From the NCBI GenBank assembly GCA_002919265.1, contig PKEY01000113.1, positions 1-45,172 on the forward strand: a stretch of 45,172 nucleotides of DNA. The letters are read 5' to 3'. Numbering within the stretch: the first letter of the stretch is position 1; every line of letters begins with the position of its first letter. The notes under the pieces are model-generated. The model did no database searches. It saw only the letters and a list, made by a program, of their open reading frames with translations, and was not told the origin of the DNA. Below, in pieces: positions 9,293 through 17,125 of this stretch. The stretch comes from Hyphomicrobiaceae bacterium. Lineage in GTDB: Bacteria; Pseudomonadota; Alphaproteobacteria; Rhizobiales; Hyphomicrobiaceae. The position numbers were made by a program, and so were the translations under genes.

Positions 9293-9637
9293 ATGAGAGA
9301 CTTATACGCACAGGGTGACTTATTGATCGAACGAGTGGACGATCTCCCACCTTCCGGCAATGTCCTGCAACCTGGACCGGATGGGTCGTTCGTTCTGGCC
9401 GAAGGCGAGCTAACGGGGCATCATCACTCCATCTACGGCCAAGTCACCATGTTCCGGGACGACAGCTTGGCGAGAGACATTCCTGGCGGGCTCTACATTG
9501 GCCATATAAGCGTTGATGGACCTGCTGCGCGCGTCCAGCATCAGGAACACGCGCCGATTTCCTTGCCAAAGGGAACCTACCGCGTACGTCGGCAACGTGA
9601 GCTTGAGCCGAAGGACGCCCGTGTTGTCGCAGACTAG
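9293..9637 (+). CDS. Conserved hypothetical protein with GHHHS motif
   Basis: A 114-residue soluble protein of unknown function. It begins MRDLYAQGDLLIERV and has a central EGELTGHHHSI segment. A beta-rich body follows, with a second histidine-containing segment (VQHQEHAPI) and a basic end, KGTYRVRRQRELEP. The GHHH and QHQEH histidines look like possible metal ligands on a small barrel, which is inference only. The ATG at 9293 has GGGAG nine bases upstream. It overlaps the next gene by 17 bases, and similar proteins are, as far as I recall, found directly before DUF6745 genes in other bacteria. Together they look like one functional unit. Confidence 0.75.
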   Translation: MRDLYAQGDLLIERVDDLPPSGNVLQPGPDGSFVLAEGELTGHHHSIYGQVTMFRDDSLARDIPGGLYIGHISVDGPAARVQHQEHAPISLPKGTYRVRRQRELEPKDARVVAD

Positions 9638-10730
9638 CTCCCGTACACGTCTGGAGCGGCTTTCGCCGCTCCAAATCCAGGAAGTAGCGGAATGCCGAAG
9701 CCGCTGGTCGACGATAGGCCTTAAAACCGAGCCGGCAAACCGGGAGGCTGCAGAAGAAGGCGTCCGCAAAGCATATCGCGCCGCAGGTTTGCCGGCGCCG
9801 CAAATCGTTTGGTGCCAAGGCCCCCTGGAATTCGCCAATGAGTGGCGAAACGCAAATCGGTCTGTGGTAGGCGCCAGCGTCAAGCGGGAGGTTTATGACC
9901 ACCCCCTCGCACGCGTCATTACACATGCGGAGTCCCGTGTCAGCCTTGGAGTAAGGCATTCTGTCATAAATGGCACGCGACTTCCTTCTGCTACCAGTCT
10001 CGCCATCAATGAGGTGGTGCACGCCGCTGTCGAGGATGCGCGACCGCGTTTTTGGACGCGCCTGAAGCAAGGCTGGCGGTTTCGCCGAACGCCGCGTTTC
10101 AGAGACAGCGGATGGGGACATCCTGATTATGCGTGGCTTGCCGCGTGCGATTATCTTTCGCGCCTTTGCGGCACTGCCGATAGTGAAGCGCTGGACGGCA
10201 TTCTGGCGATCGCTAAGAACTGTGGTTGGATCGTTCCCCATGAGCATGTTTGCTGGCTCGGCGAACGTCCAAGCATCATCCGCGTCGATGACAAGGCGAG
10301 GCTCCATAGTCGCGAAGGGCCTGCCCTCCAGTATCGGGACGGGCTTTCCATCTATATGTGGAAAGGAATCCAGGTCCCGGACTGGATGATCGAGCAGCCG
10401 AATTTGATTACTCCGTCATTTATTGATCGCCATCCCGACTTCCTGTTGCGCCGGTGCATGATCGAAATCATGACACCAGCCCAATACATCGCGAGCGGTG
10501 GGGCCATACCAATCGCACGGGATGAAACTGGAGTTCTTTGGCGTAAGCAGTGGTGGAACAACGACGCTTGGGCTGCCGTTGAGGTCGTTAACGGCACACC
10601 TGAGCCAGATGGGACCTACAAACACTACTTCCTTCAGGTGCCGCCTAACGTGCGGTCTCCGCGCGAAGCCGTAGCATGGACCTACGGTTTGACGGAGACC
10701 GAATACATGCGATTGAGGATGCGCACCTAG
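9621..10730 (+). CDS. DUF6745-type protein of unknown function
   Basis: About 369 residues from GTG 9621, chosen because AAGGA stands five bases before it and the frame further upstream only overlaps the preceding gene. The C-terminal half carries what I recall as the DUF6745 pattern: ARLHSREGPALQYRDG, then YMWKGIQVPDWM, then a stretch on amino-acid replacement of the RRCMIEIM kind, a WNND segment, VVNGTPEPDGTYKHY, and finally REAVAWTYGLTETEY. The N-terminal half (WHPDYAW-like helices, about residues 70-220) appears helical. No signal peptide or membrane segment is seen. The gene is translationally coupled to the GHHH protein and closed by the terminator at 10763. No biochemical role is known to me. 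Confidence 0.8.
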   Translation: MLSQTSSRTRLERLSPLQIQEVAECRSRWSTIGLKTEPANREAAEEGVRKAYRAAGLPAPQIVWCQGPLEFANEWRNANRSVVGASVKREVYDHPLARVITHAESRVSLGVRHSVINGTRLPSATSLAINEVVHAAVEDARPRFWTRLKQGWRFRRTPRFRDSGWGHPDYAWLAACDYLSRLCGTADSEALDGILAIAKNCGWIVPHEHVCWLGERPSIIRVDDKARLHSREGPALQYRDGLSIYMWKGIQVPDWMIEQPNLITPSFIDRHPDFLLRRCMIEIMTPAQYIASGGAIPIARDETGVLWRKQWWNNDAWAAVEVVNGTPEPDGTYKHYFLQVPPNVRSPREAVAWTYGLTETEYMRLRMRT

Positions 10731-10762
10731 GGTTTGCCCGCCATTGCTCAAATGGCATGAAC

Positions 10763-10790
10763 GGAGCAGACTTCTGCTCCTTTTTTTTTT
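10763..10790 (+). terminator. Rho-independent terminator after the DUF6745 gene
   Basis: The stem GGAGCAG / CTGCTCC with a four-base loop is followed by ten T. It ends the 9293-10730 transcription unit. Confidence 0.92.
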
Positions 10791-10820
10791 AAACCTCGTA
10801 TGCTCACTTGGACGAGCCTC

Positions 10821-10845
10821 GGAACGCAAACGGGCGACTTCTGTT
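10821..10845 (+). promoter_or_regulatory. Candidate EcfG (general stress sigma) promoter
   Basis: GGAAC at 10821-10825, 16 bases, then TGTT at 10842-10845. The -35 element is perfect and the -10 differs by one base from CGTT. It sits about 55 bases before the GTG of the small membrane protein gene at 10901. Confidence 0.6.
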
Positions 10846-10900
10846 AGCTTGAAGCGGCAAAAGCCAAACCCTACCACTCAGCAGAACGAAAGGTTCCGTT

Positions 10901-11083
10901 GTGGCTAAAGGCTCGCTTGCATTCGGTCTCGCAGCATTCCTTGTGGGCGCAGTGCTTCTAACTCTGCTCGGATTAGGAGAGGCATCCGGGAATGCGGCGG
11001 GGCTGCTATTCTGGATGCTTCTCGCAGTCCTTGCTGTCGCATACAAACTTTCGTCAACCGCCAATCACGAAGAACACCATTAG
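10901..11083 (+). CDS. Small hydrophobic membrane protein (60 aa)
   Basis: A 60-residue protein starting at GTG 10901, with AAGG seven bases upstream. Two hydrophobic helices (about residues 5-25 and 32-51) are separated by a short GEASGN turn. The tail NHEEHH is charged and histidine-rich. It would be a two-span inner-membrane protein; no family is recognised. A candidate EcfG promoter lies directly upstream, so it probably belongs to the general stress regulon, as many tiny membrane proteins do in this group. The membrane pattern and promoter make it credible despite its size, but it has no other support. Confidence 0.55.
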   Translation: MAKGSLAFGLAAFLVGAVLLTLLGLGEASGNAAGLLFWMLLAVLAVAYKLSSTANHEEHH

Positions 11084-11178
11084 GTGACCGAAGGCATCGA
11101 TTCGGCGTGGCCTCGTTACGTCTGATCCACGCGATCTTGCAAGGCCCGTAGAGGTGACGGCCTTTCCAAAGGCTGCCC

Positions 11179-11337
11179 TCACGCCGGCCGGCGGTGAGGA
11201 TCGTCGTAGGGGCCAGTTCGTTCCTGCCGTGGCTCTTCTCGCTCGGGTTCGCAATCTCGGTCTCGAGGAGGTTTGTCGGTCCCCTTCTCCTTGGGGCGTT
11301 TCTCGTCGCGCTCCCGGTTATCTTTTTTCTTCGGCAC
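11179..11337 (-). CDS. Tiny highly charged, probably disordered protein (52 aa)
   Basis: From a GTG at 11337 (GGAG eight bases before it) the frame encodes 52 residues. They are almost entirely K, R, E, D and P, beginning PKKKDNRERDEKRPKEKG. The composition predicts no folded core. A minus-strand GGAAC/AGTT promoter candidate at 11371-11397 would give a leader of about 27 bases, which supports a real gene. I know of similar short charged proteins annotated as hypothetical in rhizobia but cannot assign a role. The low-complexity composition could also arise from chance in GC-rich sequence, so confidence is modest. Confidence 0.42.
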   Translation of the reverse strand: MPKKKDNRERDEKRPKEKGTDKPPRDRDCEPEREEPRQERTGPYDDPHRRPA

Positions 11338-11370
11338 TGCTGTCTCTCCGGCAAATCCCAACGTTTTGAG

Positions 11371-11397
11371 GGAACTTCCGCGTCGAGCCCCCGTTCC
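11371..11397. promoter_or_regulatory. Overlapping face-to-face EcfG promoters
   Basis: Plus strand: GGAAC 11371-11375, 16 bases, CGTT 11392-11395. Minus strand: GGAAC 11397-11393, 16 bases, AGTT. The -10 of each lies over the -35 of the other because CGTTCC contains the complement of GGAAC. The plus promoter would serve the ferritin-like gene at 11434 and the minus promoter the 52-residue protein. Confidence 0.7.
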
Positions 11398-11433
11398 TGT
11401 CCAAGACTCCCGGACGGCGGAGAATTAATTAGA

Positions 11434-11937
11434 ATGTTGGAAACCAACAGAGATTTTTTGATTGCGGGCCTTAAAGATGCTTACGCGCTTGAGTCTCAAG
11501 CCTTGGATATGCTACGCGCTCAACACGAAAGGCTCGATCCATATCCTGAACTGAAAGCGCGCATCGGACAGCACGTCACTGAGACGGAACAACAGATTCA
11601 GCGGCTTGAAAGCTGCCTCGCCCAGTTCAACGAGTCTCCCTCCACCCTCAAGGATTTTGCCCTGCGCTTGGCCGGCAGCGTGCAATCGATGTTTCATGCC
11701 TCTGCTGACGACGAAGTTATCAAGAATGTCTTCGCATCTAACGCTTTCGAGAATTACGAAATTGCGACCTACAAAGGGCTGGTCGCGATGGCCGAGACCG
11801 TGGGAGCTCAGGATGTGGTCGACGTAGCGCGTCAGAACTTACGGGAAGAGGAAGCGATGGCTCGGTTCATAAACGAGCACATCGAATCGACGGTGCGCAG
11901 CTTTCTGGCCAAACGCTCGGCCGGGGAAGAAGCTTGA
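11434..11937 (+). CDS. YciE/YciF-type ferritin-like protein (DUF892)
   Basis: A 167-residue helical protein beginning MLETNRDFLIAGLKDAYALESQALDMLRAQ. It carries the conserved E/Y-rich helices of DUF892, including ENYEIATYKGLVAMA and LREEEAMARFI, which supply carboxylate and histidine ligands in the YciF di-iron fold. YciE/YciF proteins are induced by osmotic and general stress in enteric bacteria; their chemistry is unresolved. ATG 11434 is preceded by GGAG at 11419-11422. A longer frame extends to 11194, but its extra 80 residues cross the promoter and the opposite-strand gene and look artificial. A near-perfect EcfG promoter stands 39 bases upstream. A second, divergent copy lies at 20382. 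Confidence 0.85.
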   Translation: MLETNRDFLIAGLKDAYALESQALDMLRAQHERLDPYPELKARIGQHVTETEQQIQRLESCLAQFNESPSTLKDFALRLAGSVQSMFHASADDEVIKNVFASNAFENYEIATYKGLVAMAETVGAQDVVDVARQNLREEEAMARFINEHIESTVRSFLAKRSAGEEA

Positions 11938-11993
11938 GCTGGGGCTATTTCACGATGAGTCAGATAGCTTCTCCTTGCCAGGAGTGAACGTTT

Positions 11994-12404
11994 ATGACCG
12001 ACTCCAAAGAGCAACCTCCAACCTCAGAGCGCGGATTCGCCTCGATGGATCCTGCTCGCCAGCGAGACATTGCCCGGAAGGGAGGCGAAAGCGTGCCTGC
12101 CGCCAAGCGGAGCTTCGCCCAAAACCCACAATTGGCGGCTGAGGCCGGCCGCAAAGGCGGCGCAAGCGTCCCTGCAGAGAAGCGCAGCTTCACCCAAAAT
12201 CGAGGACTTGCAAGTCAAGCTGGACGAAAAGGCGGTGAAAGCGTCCCGCGCGAAAAGCGGAGCTTTTCGCAGAATCCGGCCCTTGCTGCTGTGGCCGGTC
12301 GAAAAGGTGGCGAAAGAGTCCCCCCCGAGAAACGGAGCTTTTTTCAGGATCGCTTGCTTGCCGCTCAAGCCGGGCGAAAAGGCGGTGAGAGCCGCTCACG
12401 CTGA
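11994..12404 (+). CDS. KGG-repeat stress protein (GsiB-like)
   Basis: A 136-residue hydrophilic protein built of tandem units of about 23 residues: a (G)RKGGESVP block followed by AAKRSFAQNP and LAAEAG. Five KGG cores are visible (around residues 29, 54, 77, 100 and 129), joined by KRSF segments. This is the stress-induced acidophilic repeat (KGG domain, as in Bacillus GsiB), thought to act as a hydrophilin-like protectant. Here the repeat is longer than the GsiB unit because of the KRSFxQN linker. AGGAG lies ten bases before the ATG. It follows the ferritin-like gene after 56 bases without a visible terminator and so probably shares its EcfG promoter. Confidence 0.85.
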   Translation: MTDSKEQPPTSERGFASMDPARQRDIARKGGESVPAAKRSFAQNPQLAAEAGRKGGASVPAEKRSFTQNRGLASQAGRKGGESVPREKRSFSQNPALAAVAGRKGGERVPPEKRSFFQDRLLAAQAGRKGGESRSR

Positions 12405-12615
12405 GGGGCTTAACCTAGGAGACTTTTTTACTTGTGCCTGACGCTTCCCGTCCGTGGCGTCGGTAACCCAGAAGCTATGTCGCATCCGATACGCGCCACT
12501 TACCCGCCCCTCGATGCGTCAGCTCGGCTTCTGAAACGTTACCTTTCATACCCTGGCTGGAAGCTTTGCAACAAGCGGTCTCCAGCGCCCCTCACAACGC
12601 CAGGAGTTGAGCGTT

Positions 12616-13500
12616 ATGCCCAGGCCAACCTGGAAAGGCCATCTGAAACTTTCACTCGTCACCTGCCCGGTCGCCCTTTACCCGGCCACCACTTCACGCG
12701 AGCGGATTTCCTTCCACATCATGAACCGAAAGACAGGTGCTCGCACGAAATATCTCGTCGTCGATAGCCAGACGGACGAGCCCGTGGAAGCCGAGGACCG
12801 CGTTCGCGGATACCAGATCGGAAAAAACAATTACGTTTTCATCGAGGACGAAGAAATCGAGTCGGTCAAGATCGACAGCACGCACACCATCGACATCGAC
12901 AGTTTCGTCGCCCGGAAGGAAGTCGACGAAATTTACCTCGACTCGCCGTACTATCTTGCTCCCGATGGAAAGGTCGGAGAAGACGCATTCCTCGTTATCC
13001 GCGAAGCAATGCGGGAAACGGAAATGGTTGGAATTGCCCGGGTCGTCATCTCCCGCCGGGAGCGGATGGTTCTCATTGAGCCGCGTGGCAAGGGGTTTCT
13101 GGCGACAACCCTTCGGAGCGCTAACGAGGTCCGGAAAGAAGCACCGTATTTTGAAGATATTTCCGACAGGGAGCTGCCGGAAGAAATGCTGTCGATCGCA
13201 AAAGACATCATCGCGCGGAAGGCAGCAAAATTTGATCCCAGCAAGTTCGTTGATCGTTACGAGCAGGCGCTTCGCGAACTCGTCGAGGCGAAGCGGACCG
13301 GGCAGCCGGTTCATGTGGAAGAAGCACCTCAGCCGCGAACGGCACCCAATTTGCTGGAAGCTCTTCGACGCAGCCTTGAACGCGAACCGGCGGCACCGTC
13401 TGCCCGGACTCGCGGGCGACGAAGGACGGCTGACCGTGCGCCTGCTCCAGCAGGTCGGCGGAAGGCCAATGGCAAAGCTGCAGCTAGGAGGGCTTCGTGA
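12616..13500 (+). CDS. ku: Non-homologous end-joining protein Ku
   Basis: A 294-residue bacterial Ku. It opens MPRPTWKGHLKLSLVTCPVALYPA, the standard Ku core start, and contains KTGARTKYLVVD, the RGYQIGKNNYV segment and EMVGIARVVISRRERMVLIEPRGKG. A lysine- and alanine-rich basic tail (about residues 245-294) follows, as in Ku proteins that use it for DNA threading and LigD contact. Ku forms a homodimeric ring on double-strand break ends and recruits LigD. ATG 12616 was preferred over TTG 12607 because AGGAG is at a proper distance. The stop overlaps the ligD GTG by four bases (GTGA). The stress genes 211 bases upstream have no clear terminator, so shared stress control is possible. Confidence 0.96.
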   Translation: MPRPTWKGHLKLSLVTCPVALYPATTSRERISFHIMNRKTGARTKYLVVDSQTDEPVEAEDRVRGYQIGKNNYVFIEDEEIESVKIDSTHTIDIDSFVARKEVDEIYLDSPYYLAPDGKVGEDAFLVIREAMRETEMVGIARVVISRRERMVLIEPRGKGFLATTLRSANEVRKEAPYFEDISDRELPEEMLSIAKDIIARKAAKFDPSKFVDRYEQALRELVEAKRTGQPVHVEEAPQPRTAPNLLEALRRSLEREPAAPSARTRGRRRTADRAPAPAGRRKANGKAAARRAS

Positions 13501-15971
13501 GGGTCGGGTTGCGGGATTACGAGTCGAAAAGGAACTTTCGGAAGACTCCCGAGCCTCGGGCGCGGAAACGAAAAGCAGCAGTCCCGGCCCTACAATTTGT
13601 CGTTCAAAAGCACGCAGCACGACGGCTGCATTATGACCTGAGGCTCGAGCTCGACGGCGTTCTGAAAAGCTGGGCCGTTACCAAAGGTCCAAGCCTTGTC
13701 CCCGGCGAAAAGCGCCTCGCCATTCATGTCGAGGACCATCCCATCGACTACGGAAGCTTTGAGGGCAATATCCCGGAAGGTGAGTATGGTGCGGGCAGCG
13801 TTATCGTCTGGGATCGTGGAATTTGGATCCCGGAAGGCGATCCTCATAAAGGCTATTCCAAGGGGCACCTCGATTTCACGTTAGAAGGCACCAAGCTCAA
13901 AGGCCGGTGGCACCTCGTCAGGATGCGCCGTCGGCCTGGCGAAAAACAAGAAGCCTGGCTGCTGATCAAATCCGCGGATGAAGCTGCGAGGAGCCCGGAT
14001 GATCCCGATATTCTCGAGGAGCAGCCGGCTTCGGTCCTGAGCGGTAGAACTATTAAGGAGGTTGCCAGCCTGGGAACGGAGATGCCCCCTTTTTTCGAAC
14101 CTTGCCTGGCGCGGCTCACCGAAAAGCCGCCGGAAGGCAAGGGTTGGGTGCACGAAATAAAGTTCGACGGCTATCGCATACAGGTAAGGAAAGGGGGAGA
14201 TAAAGTCCAGCTGCTTACACGCAGCGGGCTCGATTGGACTGACAAATTCGGCCCCCTTCCCGAGGCGTTCCAGCAAATCAACGCGCGCTCTGCGGTGCTT
14301 GACGGCGAACTGGTGGTGGAAGACACAAACGGCGCTCCAAGCTTCGCCGCTCTCCAGGCTGCCCTGAAAGAAGGCAGGGTCGGCGCCCTGATTTATTATG
14401 CCTTCGATCTCCTTTTCCTCGATGGAAGCGACCTGAGAAGTGAACCCCTCAAGGAGCGCAAACGGCGGCTGACGGAACTTCTGGCCGACTTGCCGAAAGG
14501 CGGGCCCATTCGCCTGAGCGAACATTTCGATACGGACGGTGCGACGCTGCTCAAACATGTCTGCAGAATGGGGCTAGAAGGGATTGTCTCCAAACGGATC
14601 GACAAACCTTATCATTCGGGGCGCAACGGCGACTGGTTGAAATCCAAGTGCCTCCTGCAGCAGGAGTTCGTCGTCCTTGGTTATTCGCCTTCCACGACAA
14701 CAAGACGGGCGATCGGATCGCTGGCCCTCGGAGATTACGACAACGGAAAGTTACGCTATCGCGGCCGCGTGGGAACGGGCTTTACAGAAGAAATTTCCAG
14801 GGAGCTTTATAAGCTCTTGGAACCCTTAAGAGTGGACCAGTCCCCACTCGAAAGGATCCCTCCCGGGGAACGGCGCCGAGGGCTGCGATGGACCCAGCCC
14901 AAGGTGGTCGTCGAGATCGAATTTCGGGCTTGGACTGAAGCCGGGCTTGTGAGGCAGGCATCCTTCGTCGGTATCCGGGAAGACAAGCCGGCCGAGGAGG
15001 TCACAGCCGAGGTCGGGTCGGGGTCAAAAGACATTCCATTTCGTGAGTTCGACGAGAAAAAGCTTACGCATCCGGAACGCCTTCTGTGGCCGGACGTCGG
15101 GATAACCAAATTGGGATTGGCCCAGTTTTACGCCGAGATCTGGCCTTGGATCCGCCCGCATATTGTCAACAGACCACTGAGTCTCTTGCGGTGCCCGGAG
15201 GGTGTCAGCCAGCCCTGCTTTTTCCAGAAGCATGCCTGGGCTGGTTTGGATCCGAGTATCCGGCGAATTCGCCTCCCCGGGGACGACGAGGACAGCCTTT
15301 ACATTGAAGATTTGGATGGCCTCATCGCCTTGGCCCAGGCCAGCGTTCTTGAAATTCACCCTTGGGGTTCCACAATTAAAGATAGTGAGCGGCCTGACCG
15401 TATGACATTCGACCTAGATCCGGGACCCGGGGTCCCTTGGGATCGAGTCCTGGAGGCCGCGCGGGAGCTCCGTGCACTGCTCCTCGAGCTCGGCCTCGAA
15501 AGCTACGTAAAGACGACGGGTGGCAAGGGATTGCACGTCGTCGTGCCGATCCGTCCGGCCGCTGACTGGGATTCTGTTAAAGTTTTTTCTCAAAGTGTCG
15601 CGGAATTCATGGCTCGGCGGAACCCGGATCGTTTTACCGCGTCGTTATCAAAGCGTTCCCGGAGCAGGCGAATTTTCGTCGATTACTTGCGGAACGCGCG
15701 CGGAGCGACAGCTGTTGCAGCGTACTCGACGCGGGCTCGTCCGGGGGCCCCCGTTTCGACGCCGATCAGCTGGGATGAGCTCAGTGCCGAGATCGGTTCG
15801 ATGCATTACGCGGTTTCCAATCTGCCTGCCCGCCTATCGCACCTGGACAGTGATCCGTGGGCTGGGATTGGGAGTTCCGATCAGGAGCTACCGAAACCGA
15901 TCGGCGAAAAAGGCATTGGTAAGCCAATTGGCAAGGCTAATGACCGCAAGGCGAGCAATCCGGGAACCTGA
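13497..15971 (+). CDS. ligD: ATP-dependent DNA ligase D (phosphoesterase-ligase-polymerase)
   Basis: An 824-residue protein with all three LigD modules in the order found in Pseudomonas and rhizobia. The 3'-phosphoesterase (about residues 30-190) has HYDLRLE at 45-51 plus H77 and H81. The ATP-dependent ligase (about 195-510) has the adenylated lysine K222 in the IKFDG motif and EGIVSKR further on. The primase/polymerase (about 530-800) has the DLDP metal motif and KTTGGKGLHV. It processes, fills and seals broken ends with Ku. It starts at GTG 13497, coupled to ku by overlap. All catalytic motifs appear intact. Confidence 0.97.
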   Translation: MRVGLRDYESKRNFRKTPEPRARKRKAAVPALQFVVQKHAARRLHYDLRLELDGVLKSWAVTKGPSLVPGEKRLAIHVEDHPIDYGSFEGNIPEGEYGAGSVIVWDRGIWIPEGDPHKGYSKGHLDFTLEGTKLKGRWHLVRMRRRPGEKQEAWLLIKSADEAARSPDDPDILEEQPASVLSGRTIKEVASLGTEMPPFFEPCLARLTEKPPEGKGWVHEIKFDGYRIQVRKGGDKVQLLTRSGLDWTDKFGPLPEAFQQINARSAVLDGELVVEDTNGAPSFAALQAALKEGRVGALIYYAFDLLFLDGSDLRSEPLKERKRRLTELLADLPKGGPIRLSEHFDTDGATLLKHVCRMGLEGIVSKRIDKPYHSGRNGDWLKSKCLLQQEFVVLGYSPSTTTRRAIGSLALGDYDNGKLRYRGRVGTGFTEEISRELYKLLEPLRVDQSPLERIPPGERRRGLRWTQPKVVVEIEFRAWTEAGLVRQASFVGIREDKPAEEVTAEVGSGSKDIPFREFDEKKLTHPERLLWPDVGITKLGLAQFYAEIWPWIRPHIVNRPLSLLRCPEGVSQPCFFQKHAWAGLDPSIRRIRLPGDDEDSLYIEDLDGLIALAQASVLEIHPWGSTIKDSERPDRMTFDLDPGPGVPWDRVLEAARELRALLLELGLESYVKTTGGKGLHVVVPIRPAADWDSVKVFSQSVAEFMARRNPDRFTASLSKRSRSRRIFVDYLRNARGATAVAAYSTRARPGAPVSTPISWDELSAEIGSMHYAVSNLPARLSHLDSDPWAGIGSSDQELPKPIGEKGIGKPIGKANDRKASNPGT

Positions 15972-16022
15972 AAAGAGATTACCGGGTTTGGGCAGTCGAA
16001 TGAAAGTGGTGTTCAAACAGAT

Positions 16023-16475
16023 ATGACCCAGGAAAAAAGCTTGAACCGCTCCGTCCTGCACTTGCTCTATCGAGCAATGCAGTGTGCTTCGAATATGTTC
16101 GAGAGCGAAATCCAGGTGATGACCCCCCGTCAATTTGCCGTGCTAGCCGCACTGGACGGGCTCGAGGGGGCATCCCAGGCCACGCTGACCAAGCATACCG
16201 GCATCGACCGGTCGACACTCTCGGAAGTGGTCCAGCGCATCCTGGCCAAGGGATTTGTCGTCCGACGCAGGAGCACGACTGACCGGCGCGCCTATACGGT
16301 TAAGCTTACCCGGTCTGGCCGGGCAAAGCTCTCCCAGGTGCGGCCGGCGGTAGAACGCGTCGACGAGCAGATCCTTAGCATGATCCCCGCCCGCCAGAGA
16401 GACGCGTTTGTAAACGCGCTCATCGCCCTCACCGAGAACTGCGAGAAGCGGATGCGGGGCGGCGAAGAGGATTAA
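16023..16475 (+). CDS. MarR-family transcriptional regulator
   Basis: A 150-residue winged-helix regulator. The recognition helix region reads TLTKHTGIDRSTLSEVVQRILAKGFV, followed by the wing RRRSTTDRRAYTVKLT, whose DxR motif is characteristic of MarR. Amphipathic helices at both ends provide the dimer interface. It begins 51 bases after ligD in the same direction and may be the last gene of that transcript. Its target and ligand are unknown; phenolic compounds or oxidants are typical for the family. Confidence 0.92.
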   Translation: MTQEKSLNRSVLHLLYRAMQCASNMFESEIQVMTPRQFAVLAALDGLEGASQATLTKHTGIDRSTLSEVVQRILAKGFVVRRRSTTDRRAYTVKLTRSGRAKLSQVRPAVERVDEQILSMIPARQRDAFVNALIALTENCEKRMRGGEED

Positions 16476-16557
16476 AGGGCAGTCTAAAGAACCTATCTCT
16501 CAACCCCGAGCGGGGACGAGCTTTCGCGCATCGATAATTTTGTCGGTAGCTTAAATT

Positions 16558-16584
16558 CCGGCCGCCAATTGGTTTGGCGGCCGG
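16558..16584 (-). terminator. Hairpin downstream of the DUF378 gene
   Basis: A perfect 9-bp stem (CCGGCCGCC / GGCGGCCGG) with a nine-base loop lies between the converging marR and DUF378 genes. On the minus strand it is followed by AATTTAAG, only weakly T-rich, so termination is plausible but not certain. Confidence 0.5.
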
Positions 16585-16617
16585 CCAACTGGCTGCGCGA
16601 ATGAACCTGGCTTGTTT

Positions 16618-16848
16618 CTACTCGCGGCGCATCCCGTGGCCGCGCTCGGCAAGAACTTCGTCGGTCGAAAACGCCTGCGCGAACGGCACGAGCTGATAGA
16701 GCGCCGAAAGGCCGACGATGACATAAACCAGGCGTGAAAAGTCTCCAAAAATCGCGGAGACCAGATTGTAGTCGAACAGGCCCATCAGGCCCCAGTTCAA
16801 CCCGCCTATGATGGTCAAGAGAAGTGTGATCAGGTTCAGGGTTTTCAT
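16618..16848 (-). CDS. DUF378 small membrane protein
   Basis: A 76-residue protein that starts MKTLNLITLLLTIIGGLNWGLMGLF, the hallmark of DUF378 (YuzA-like) membrane proteins. It has two transmembrane helices (about residues 5-25 and 35-57) around a conserved GGLNWGL and FxYNLV motif. The tail is charged. ATG 16848 is preceded by GGAGAG; a longer frame to 16977 adds 43 residues that overlap the promoter and are unlikely to be translated. A perfect EcfG promoter lies upstream. Function of the family is unknown. Confidence 0.85.
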   Translation of the reverse strand: MKTLNLITLLLTIIGGLNWGLMGLFDYNLVSAIFGDFSRLVYVIVGLSALYQLVPFAQAFSTDEVLAERGHGMRRE

Positions 16849-16882
16849 AGATCTCTCCGCGCAATGCCATTCCTGGTCATCC

Positions 16883-16908
16883 AACGTTGGCAATTGCCCC
16901 TTAGTTCC
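16883..16908 (-). promoter_or_regulatory. EcfG promoter of the DUF378 gene
   Basis: On the minus strand GGAAC (16908-16904), 17 bases, CGTT (16886-16883). Both elements are perfect. A second GGAAC stands a few bases further upstream but has no matching -10. Confidence 0.78.
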
Positions 16909-17125
16909 AGGAGTTCCAGGCGCGAAGAGCAAGCCGGTTTTGGCCGCATGCTTAGTCGGCGCAGGCTGGCGGGTCATGAATTAATTCAATCGGGCAGCGA
17001 GCTGCGCTGAGGCCTCCAGTGAGAGGTCAGCTGCCCTCGGGCGCATGGTTCTGCACGAGCTGGATGGTGCCAATAACCATCGCCCATCCCGCCGGCGACT
17101 GCAGAAGCGCAGTAAAGTGCCGGCT

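Noticed and set aside
9444-10307. Long minus-strand open frame (287 codons) opposite the DUF6745 gene
   Set aside because: It is antisense to two recognised plus-strand genes, has no ribosome binding site and no recognisable domain. High GC content at third positions creates such frames.
11194-11433. N-terminal hydrophobic extension of the first DUF892 protein
   Set aside because: It resembles a membrane segment, but it spans the double EcfG promoter and the opposite small gene, and DUF892 proteins start at the MLETNRDF position.
12694-13636. Two overlapping frames of about 300 codons on either strand within ku
   Set aside because: Both are shadows of the ku reading frame, with biased composition and no family resemblance.
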